Positions 36,819-42,997 of a DNA stretch of 42,997 bases are shown here, one piece after another. Source of the stretch: Armatimonadota bacterium (GTDB taxonomy: Bacteria; Armatimonadota; UBA5829; DTLH01); assembly GCA_016190935.1 (NCBI GenBank), contig JACPPP010000211.1, positions 1 to 42,997 of the forward strand. Reading direction: 5' to 3'. The position numbers and the translations under genes are program-made. Positions within the stretch are counted from its first letter, which is position 1. Every line of letters begins with the position of its first letter. The notes under the pieces were generated by a model, which made no database searches, was not told the origin of the DNA, and saw nothing but the letters and a program-made list of their open reading frames with translations.

Positions 36819-38783
36819 ATGAAGACTTCGCGAACGTTCGAGAGCCTCTCGGCGGCACTGATTGTTGCTGTACTCTTTGCTGCGCCGTTCATCGGTGGTA
36901 AGGATGAGTTGGCTGGCACGGCTGCTCTGTCTGTTCTCTGCTTTGCCGCCGCCCTTCTGCTATGGACCAGAAAATTTGCTATTCCAACCGCAGTCCTGCC
37001 GCTTGTGGTGTTTGTTGCGCTTGTAGCATCGTCTGCTATTGTCACCGCAAGCCTTCGCGCCACCATCGAGCAAACGCTTTACTTTGCCGCGTGCGCTGCT
37101 GCCGCGATAGCGGCGTCTTCGGCCATCAAAGACACACGGTGGTTCACGGCAACACTGGTTGCACTTGCCGGAGCAGGACTGCTGCTCGGAGCACTCGGTG
37201 TAAGAGAGCACCGCCTCTCCGGACAGGAATGGAGGGTATTTGCGACCTTTGCCAGTCCGGGCTTTTTCGGCGGTTATCTGGTGATGGCCCTGCCTGTAAC
37301 TCTCGCGGTGTTCCTAACGGCTTCATCACCGGTGGTGGTGCTGATTACGGGCCTCGCATGGGGTTTCGAACTCGCCGCGCTTCTCCTTACGGGGACGAGG
37401 CTGGCTATTGCCGCCGCCGGGGGTTCGCTGGTAATATTCTTCATACCGGCACTCTGGACAAGGTGTTTAGAGCGAAGGCAGTTCGTCCGCCTGGCTACAA
37501 TCCTGGCGCTTGCGATTGTCGCATCGGCCGTTGCCATTGCCCCCACGACCTATCGTGTGAAGGGGCCGGCCGCCGGTCAGCAATCTCACTCCGGACCGTT
37601 TCGGATAGCGACGATTAAGGGCACGATCAACATCGTCCGGGCAAATCCGATCCTTGGGACCGGCGCAGGCACGTTCGAGATGGTCTTCCCGCGTTACATG
37701 GTGGCCGGATATACGAGAATGGCGCACAACGGCTACCTGCAGCTTGCATCGGAGGCCGGGATTCCGGCGCTGGCGGCGGCTGGGGTTTCATTCGGCGCGC
37801 TGCTCCTTGCGGGAGTTCGGGGCCTGCGCAGCCGCAGTGATTCGGGTTCGCCGTCCGGGAGTGAAATCCTCCTGACAATCGGCATAATTGCAGCCCTTGC
37901 AGGCTCGCTCGCAAGGAACCTTCTCGATTCGGACATCTACAACCCTGCCATCGGCTTTACGTTCTGGACACTTGCTGGGCTTGTGTCTTCGCGTGCCGCG
38001 AGTCGCAGAGTTGCCGGCCCTCATTCGGCGCTTCGCCTCGGCCTTACCGCAGTGCTCGTCCTCATGGCGTGCACATGGTCGCTCTTCAGCCTGGGGCAGC
38101 AGCGCGCAACTGCGGCGGTAAGGGCAATCGACAACCAGGATGTATATTCTGCGTTGGAGCTTTATCGCTCTGCTGCTATGGTCGATCCGCTCAACGCCGA
38201 GTATTGGGTGCGATACGGGCAGATTCTTGCGCTCTCTGCAGGCCCGGATGACGACCAGTGGCGGGAGGGGATCGCGTACGTCCGGCGCGGGGTCCGGCTC
38301 GAGCCGACCAGAGCGCGGCATGCGATCTCGCTTGCCAGACTGCTTCAGTCACACGGCGACACTGCGGGCGCGGTTCGCGCTTTTCGACGGGCGCTCGATA
38401 TGGATCCCCACGCTACCCCGGCAATGCTTGCCCTTGCGAGGCTTCTTTCGGGCCGGGACGCGGAGGAAATGTACCACCGGCTCTTGAAAGAGGAAGGGAG
38501 TCCATTTGAGCAGTTGAGAGGAGTCCCGGAGATCGTCAACCCGGACTATGCCTGGGCGCATTACTACTTCGGGAGGAAATTGCTCGAAAAGGGTGAATAC
38601 AAGCAGGCGGCGGATCATTTCCGGTCCGCGGTGGAGAGATTAGAGCGCCGAAAATCGTTCGGGCTGTACATCGAGGCGATGGAGTCCGCTGGTCTGGCCG
38701 ATACCGAGTCTGAGTCGGACCTCGACGGGCTGCTCGATGATTCGAAGGCAGGTCTGGCGGAGGCGGTCAAGAAGCACGAATAA
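36819..38783 (+). CDS. O-antigen ligase-like membrane protein with C-terminal TPR repeats
   Basis: N-terminal multi-TM with GTGAGTFEMVFPRYMVAGYTRMAHNGYLQLASEAGIPAL; C-terminal TPRs. Confidence 0.88.
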   Translation: MKTSRTFESLSAALIVAVLFAAPFIGGKDELAGTAALSVLCFAAALLLWTRKFAIPTAVLPLVVFVALVASSAIVTASLRATIEQTLYFAACAAAAIAASSAIKDTRWFTATLVALAGAGLLLGALGVREHRLSGQEWRVFATFASPGFFGGYLVMALPVTLAVFLTASSPVVVLITGLAWGFELAALLLTGTRLAIAAAGGSLVIFFIPALWTRCLERRQFVRLATILALAIVASAVAIAPTTYRVKGPAAGQQSHSGPFRIATIKGTINIVRANPILGTGAGTFEMVFPRYMVAGYTRMAHNGYLQLASEAGIPALAAAGVSFGALLLAGVRGLRSRSDSGSPSGSEILLTIGIIAALAGSLARNLLDSDIYNPAIGFTFWTLAGLVSSRAASRRVAGPHSALRLGLTAVLVLMACTWSLFSLGQQRATAAVRAIDNQDVYSALELYRSAAMVDPLNAEYWVRYGQILALSAGPDDDQWREGIAYVRRGVRLEPTRARHAISLARLLQSHGDTAGAVRAFRRALDMDPHATPAMLALARLLSGRDAEEMYHRLLKEEGSPFEQLRGVPEIVNPDYAWAHYYFGRKLLEKGEYKQAADHFRSAVERLERRKSFGLYIEAMESAGLADTESESDLDGLLDDSKAGLAEAVKKHE

Positions 38784-38800
38784 CGCGAAAAGGGGCCGGG

Positions 38801-38837
38801 GGATTTCAGATTTCAGATTGCAGATTTCAGATTGAAA
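38801..38837. repeat. Heptad repeat, GATTTCA word
   Basis: GATTTCA GATTTCA GATTGCA GATTTCA GATTGAA. Confidence 0.9.
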
Positions 38838-38869
38838 GGAACGGCGACTCGGGAGGGATACACACGCCT

Positions 38870-38996
38870 CGGGAGGGACATGCTATCCCTCCCGGAAGGG
38901 CAGATGAGGCATCTCCAGATGCCGGATGTGCAAGATTACACACCCGGAAACACAGATTCCTAAGCTGCCAGACCGGGCCGGATTGCAAATCCGCCC
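38870..38996. repeat. Cluster of three short hairpins upstream of ispE
   Basis: CGGGAGGGA-CATGCTA-TCCCTCCCG (38870-38894); GGCATCT-CC-AGATGCC (38908-38923); GGGCCGGATTGCAAATCCGCCC (38975-38996). Confidence 0.8.
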
Positions 38997-39025
38997 GAGC
39001 AAGTACTTAATCTAAGTTTGAGCGT

Positions 39026-39910
39026 ATGCAAATCATACCCGCGCGATGTTGTGCAAAGATCAATCTGACGCTTGATGTTCTTGACCGCCGTGCGGACGGC
39101 TACCATAATATCGAGAGCGTCATGCAGTCGATAGACCTTGCGGATGCGCTGACTGTTCAGACACCGCCTGGAGCAGACATTGAGGTTATGGTAGACGTTA
39201 CAGGCGTGCCGGGTGGCCCGGAAAACACTGTGTACACTGCCGCCAGGCTCTTCAGGGAGGCTTCAGGCTTAACCACAGGCATCAAAGCGTCGATCACCAA
39301 GCGGATTCCGGCGGAGGCGGGCTTGGGGGGCGGGTCGAGCGACGCAGCCGGGGCGCTTCGGGCGCTGAATACACTCTTCGGCTCACCTCTTTCGGACATG
39401 GATTTGGCTGTTCTGGCATCGAGAATCGGCTCGGATGTTCCCTACTTTCTGGTAGGGGGCACAGCGGTTGTGAGCGGCCGGGGTGAGATCGTCAGGAGGC
39501 TGCCGGACGCTCCCGAAATGCAACTGCTCGTAGTGAAGCCTGCTTTTGGGGTCAGCACCGCCTGGGCCTATAAGAGTCTTGCGGCGTCCCAGAAAAGACA
39601 CAGCGGGTCATCCGAAGTGATAATAGACGCAATTATGAGAGGAGATCGATCGAGCGTTGTAGAACACCTTCATAACGACTTTCAGGAGATTGTAGTGGCT
39701 GACCACCAGGAGGTCGCCGAAGTAAAGCGCGATATGGCCGGCCTGGGCGCGGAGGCCTGTCTGCTTTGCGGAAGTGGTTCCGCGGTCTTTGGTGTCTTCC
39801 ATACGGCGGACGATGCTCACCGGGCCTGTGCTGCGCTCAAGCACAAGTATCCCTTTTCAGCCGCAGTCGGCACGACAACGAGCGCGATTACGATAGACGG
39901 AACGAGGTAA
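39026..39910 (+). CDS. ispE: 4-diphosphocytidyl-2-C-methyl-D-erythritol kinase
   Basis: RCCAKINLTLDVLDRRADGYHNIESVMQSIDLAD; KRIPAEAGLGGGSSDAAGALRALN; ASRIGSDVPYFLVGGTAVVSGRGE. Confidence 0.97.
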   Translation: MQIIPARCCAKINLTLDVLDRRADGYHNIESVMQSIDLADALTVQTPPGADIEVMVDVTGVPGGPENTVYTAARLFREASGLTTGIKASITKRIPAEAGLGGGSSDAAGALRALNTLFGSPLSDMDLAVLASRIGSDVPYFLVGGTAVVSGRGEIVRRLPDAPEMQLLVVKPAFGVSTAWAYKSLAASQKRHSGSSEVIIDAIMRGDRSSVVEHLHNDFQEIVVADHQEVAEVKRDMAGLGAEACLLCGSGSAVFGVFHTADDAHRACAALKHKYPFSAAVGTTTSAITIDGTR

Positions 39911-40015
39911 CAGGTGACAGGTGGTAGGTAACAGGTAACAGGTAACAGAGGGTCTTCCCATGCCCCATGACCCATGACCTATCACCCGACACCCAACACC
40001 CAACACCCAACAAAC
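39904..40015. repeat. Composite heptad element B, inverted copy of element A
   Basis: Reverse complement reads (GTGTTGG)n-(TCATGGG)n-AAGACCCTC-(TGTTACC)n; shares GGGTCATGGGGCATGGGAAGRCCCTCTGTTACCTGTTACCTGTTACCT with element A, one mismatch. Confidence 0.95.
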
Positions 40016-40018
40016 GCA

Positions 40019-40777
40019 ATGGAAGTTAACGCGGTAATACTGGCAGGAGCCCCGGCGGACCCAGAGATGTGCCCCGGGGAGAATACGATCAGTCGGGCCA
40101 TGCTTCGCATTGGGCCGAAGACGATGCTCCAGTGGGTGGTTGATGCCCTGATCTCCGCAGAGTCCATAGACAGAATCATCGCCGTGGGCGATGTGGCCGC
40201 CGATTCGCTGGACGCGACGGTCATTCCGGGATCATCTTTCCTCGAGAACCTGATGCTGGGAGTGGAGGCAAGCGGCTCGGATGAGCGCGTGCTTGTGCTC
40301 AGCTCGGATATTCCTCTGATCGGCCCTCAGGCGGTGGACGACTTCGTCACGCGCGCGCTCGATTCCGGCGCCGAGATGTGCTATCCCATCATCCGGGCTG
40401 AGGACTGCCTTGCGAAGTACCCGGCTTTGAAAAGGACCTTCTTGAGAACAAGTGAGGGGTCCTGGACGGGCGGAAACATGCTGCTTGTCAGCCCCACGTT
40501 CCTGCGCCGGAACAGGGAGAGGATATCTCAGGCCTATGCGGCTAGGAAGAAGCCGCTTGCGCTCGCCGCTATGCTCGGTCCGGGCGTTTTGGTGCGGGCC
40601 GTTGCAGCGCAGCTCTTTTGGCCGGCCCTCCTACCAATTTCGAGGCTTGAGCAGGTAGCCTCAAAGCTCGTTGGAGGCCATGTTGTGGCTGTCGTGACTC
40701 ACTACCCGGAGATAGGTGAGGACGTGGATAAGCTGGCCGACCTGGAAGCTGTGCGGAGGGAGTTGGGGGGAAGTTGA
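40019..40777 (+). CDS. MobA-like NTP transferase (nucleotidyltransferase family)
   Basis: MEVNAVILAGAPADPEMCPGENTISRAMLRIGPKTMLQWVVDALI...DERVLVLSSDIPLIGPQAVDDFV. Confidence 0.8.
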   Translation: MEVNAVILAGAPADPEMCPGENTISRAMLRIGPKTMLQWVVDALISAESIDRIIAVGDVAADSLDATVIPGSSFLENLMLGVEASGSDERVLVLSSDIPLIGPQAVDDFVTRALDSGAEMCYPIIRAEDCLAKYPALKRTFLRTSEGSWTGGNMLLVSPTFLRRNRERISQAYAARKKPLALAAMLGPGVLVRAVAAQLFWPALLPISRLEQVASKLVGGHVVAVVTHYPEIGEDVDKLADLEAVRRELGGS

Positions 40778-40831
40778 AACGCGTCCTTCGACAGGCTCAG
40801 GTTGCGCGGATTGTACGGATTGCGCGGAAGA

Positions 40832-40995
40832 AGCTATCAGCAATCAGCCGTCAGCATTCGCCAGGGGCCGGGAGCCGGGGGCCAGGGTCCGGACGAATGT
40901 CCGAGAGACACGCGCCGGGGAGGAATCTCCCCGGCCATCGATACCCAACCCGAGTAAGAGCGATCTAAAATCTAAAATCTAAAATCTAAGATCCC
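40832..40995. repeat. Heptad words TCAGCNN, GGGGCCN and AATCTAA with two GAAT-loop hairpins
   Basis: CTATCAG CAATCAG CCGTCAG; AGGGGCC GGGAGCC GGGGGCC AGGGTCC; CGGAC-GAAT-GTCCG; GCCGGGGAG-GAAT-CTCCCCGGC; AATCTAA x3. Confidence 0.85.
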
Positions 40996-41024
40996 TCCGG
41001 CCCCGGCTGAAGGACATTTGATAT

Positions 41025-41777
41025 ATGCCTGAGTTTCCGTTTATTTCGATTAGTTACCGACGAAGAGCTTTGCGTCTGGTTAGAGATATCTGGTGCGGCC
41101 TGCTCGATCTCGTTTACCCACCTAAGTGCCTCGTATGTGGCAAGATGCAGCCAAAGTATTTATGTGACGCGTGTGTCGAACAAATCGTCTATATCGATCC
41201 GCCGATTTGCAGGCGGTGCGGAGCGCCGCTCACGGAGGGCCGCTGCCTGGAATGTGCGGGTGCGGAGTTCGAGTTCAATTCAGCGGAATCCGTCGGCGTC
41301 TACGAAGGAGTCCTGAGAGAGGCTATTCATCAGTTCAAATACTCGCGGCATAGAGTCCTTGGGCCGGTGCTCGGTGGGCTATTGGTGGAGCACATGCGCA
41401 GCCGTGGCGACCTTAAGTATCGTGCAGCATCTATTGTCCCGGTACCCATTCACAAATCTCGCTTACGGATGCGGGGGTTTAATCAGTCGGAGATGCTCGC
41501 CGAACACATTGGGAAATCCTTGTCTCTGCCGGTGTTGCGTGACGCGCTGCTCCGGTCAAAGCCGACTCGTGCGCAGGTGGACCTGCCTGTCGAGGTCCGC
41601 AAGGAGAACGTGCATGGAGTCTTTCAGGTAAAAAGGCGGGACGCGGTAAGCGGCAGGATATTGCTCCTGATCGACGACGTCTACACGACCGGCAGTACAG
41701 CGGACTCTGCGGCTCGTGCGCTCAGGGCAGCCGGTGCGGAAGAAATCCACGTCCTTACGCTGGCGCGGAGTGTGTAA
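41025..41777 (+). CDS. comF: ComF-family phosphoribosyltransferase
   Basis: CLVCGKMQPKYLCDACVEQI...CRRCGAPL...CLECAG; VPVPIHKSRLRMRGFNQSEMLAEHIGKSL; ILLIDDVYTTGSTADSAARALRAAGA. Confidence 0.95.
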   Translation: MPEFPFISISYRRRALRLVRDIWCGLLDLVYPPKCLVCGKMQPKYLCDACVEQIVYIDPPICRRCGAPLTEGRCLECAGAEFEFNSAESVGVYEGVLREAIHQFKYSRHRVLGPVLGGLLVEHMRSRGDLKYRAASIVPVPIHKSRLRMRGFNQSEMLAEHIGKSLSLPVLRDALLRSKPTRAQVDLPVEVRKENVHGVFQVKRRDAVSGRILLLIDDVYTTGSTADSAARALRAAGAEEIHVLTLARSV

Positions 41778-41953
41778 AATCATCCTGACCGGAATCAGTT
41801 CTCTGGATGCGTCCGGGTCGGTAGTTTACATGAGGTTTCCCGAAGGCATGCCCGCCCCGCCCGACCCCACGCCCCTGCTGATGGCTGAAACCTGTCTGCT
41901 GATAGCTTAATTTACACCGGGAAAAATTCCCCACCTATATTCGGGAATTCTCG

Positions 41954-41982
41954 TTGACATTGGGCTGCTGCTGTGCTAAATT
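41954..41982 (+). promoter_or_regulatory. Putative sigma70 promoter for the anti-sigma gene
   Basis: TTGACA - 17 nt - TAAATT. Confidence 0.6.
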
Positions 41983-42058
41983 ATCGTCGCGCCCCGGGCA
42001 AGGGGCAATTAGTCGTGGGATGGCGCGCGGCCTTAGCTGTGCCAGGATGGGGATAATT

Positions 42059-42505
42059 ATGTCTAGCGGCAGTGGAACTATTACGGAGGTATCGATGCCA
42101 AGCAACCCGGACTACCTTTCGAGACTTCGGAGGATAGTGGGGCGCCTTGCCGACTCGGCGGGCATGAGCGCAAAAGAGAAATACGATACAAAGCTGGCAA
42201 TCACGGAGGCCTGCGCGAACGCAATCCGACACGGATCTCCTCAAGGGATCGAAGATCGCGTCAGTGTCCGGTTTTCCACGATCTCCGGGGCCGTAGTAGC
42301 CGAAGTCACCGACCGCGGCGGTGGCTTTGATCCGACAGGCCTGCATTCCAGGCCCACGACAGAACCCGGAGGTCTCGGAATCCCCCTGATGAGGGCTATG
42401 ACGGACGGCGTCGAGTTTCTGAAGAACGGTAGTGGCATGACGGTCCGTCTCATCAAGCGGGCAAATAGCATACGGCGCGCGCCGTTGGAGCCCAGCAAGG
42501 CCTGA
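42059..42505 (+). CDS. Anti-sigma regulatory factor / RsbW-like serine kinase (HATPase_c_2)
   Basis: YDTKLAITEACANAIRHGSPQGIEDRVSVRF...VTDRGGGFDPTG...PGGLGIPLMRAMTDGVEFLKNGSGMTVRL. Confidence 0.93.
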   Translation: MSSGSGTITEVSMPSNPDYLSRLRRIVGRLADSAGMSAKEKYDTKLAITEACANAIRHGSPQGIEDRVSVRFSTISGAVVAEVTDRGGGFDPTGLHSRPTTEPGGLGIPLMRAMTDGVEFLKNGSGMTVRLIKRANSIRRAPLEPSKA

Positions 42506-42652
42506 TCGCACGTTCTAGCGCACGTTTAGGCTTATACCCCCCTGGGTATAAAATACGAGCAAGCTAGCGAAGGCAGTTTGCTAAGAGGATGTTCAGTCGG
42601 CAAATGACGTTTCTGACTTAACGGAGCGTCAGCCGGGAAGGCGGTGTTTACT

Positions 42653-42844
42653 ATGAAGTGCAGCAAGTGCGGCGCGGAGATTAGGCACCTGCCGGATTAC
42701 CTGGAGGAGACGCGCACCGAGGTGCAGTGCACAAAGTGCGCCGGTATTCCTGAGGGAGAAACAGGTACTCCAGTATCTTTCGACAGGTATCGCTACTCGA
42801 AGTCGCTCGTCTATAGCGGCAGCGACTTGGAGTTGGCTGCATAA
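42653..42844 (+). CDS. Small zinc-ribbon-like protein
   Basis: MKCSKCGAEIRHLPDYLEETRTEVQCTKCAG: two CxxC pairs. Confidence 0.65.
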   Translation: MKCSKCGAEIRHLPDYLEETRTEVQCTKCAGIPEGETGTPVSFDRYRYSKSLVYSGSDLELAA

Positions 42845-42997
42845 GCGCGAAGTCGGCCTGCCGGTCGTGCAACCTGCAGGCCGGCCGCCATAACCCCCCA
42901 ACCCGGCGCAGCAGGTGATAGTATCTAACAACTGAAATTGCGTTCAATCTGCACGCAACATGAGTAGTCTATGCTGCGGCAAGAGACGGGATAACGA

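Overview
Bacterial chromosomal window, about 43 kb. The lineage is not assignable with confidence; PEP-CTERM proteins plus a TIGR03960-type radical SAM / RNase G pair would fit an Armatimonadota-like or similar deep-branching bacterium (inference only). Contents, left to right: (1) a tRNA-Thr(UGU)/tRNA-Tyr(GUA)/tRNA-Thr(GGU)/tuf operon on the minus strand, with a consensus sigma70 promoter and unusual perfect hairpins. (2) A LuxR-type HTH protein and two secreted proteins. (3) A minus-strand array of four small PEP-CTERM genes downstream of a large, broken beta-helix/Ig-like/PQQ-propeller gene. Each small gene is preceded by the C-terminal tail of a larger protein; two of these are detached copies of the last ~37 codons of the PQQ gene. 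(4) smc. (5) An O-antigen/EPS cluster (methyltransferase, flippase, two GT2, polymerase/ligase). (6) A SEC-C protein, DUF167, a decayed 1-phosphofructokinase, class II aldolase, long-form HPF, RNase G and a TIGR03960-like radical SAM protein. (7) XRE HTH plus membrane protein, dacB-like PBP4, dipeptide epimerase, ASCH and BON proteins, M48 peptidase, O-antigen-ligase/TPR protein, ispE, a MobA-like NTP transferase, ComF, an RsbW-like kinase and a zinc ribbon protein. The two most unusual signals are: (a) intergenic spacers full of 7-bp-period repeats from about nine word families, often as inverted pairs, including a ~110-bp three-word composite present twice in opposite orientation; and (b) the modular 'protein tail - hairpin - PEP-CTERM gene - terminator' array. 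All calls are from reading the sequence and the supplied ORF translations; no database search was run.
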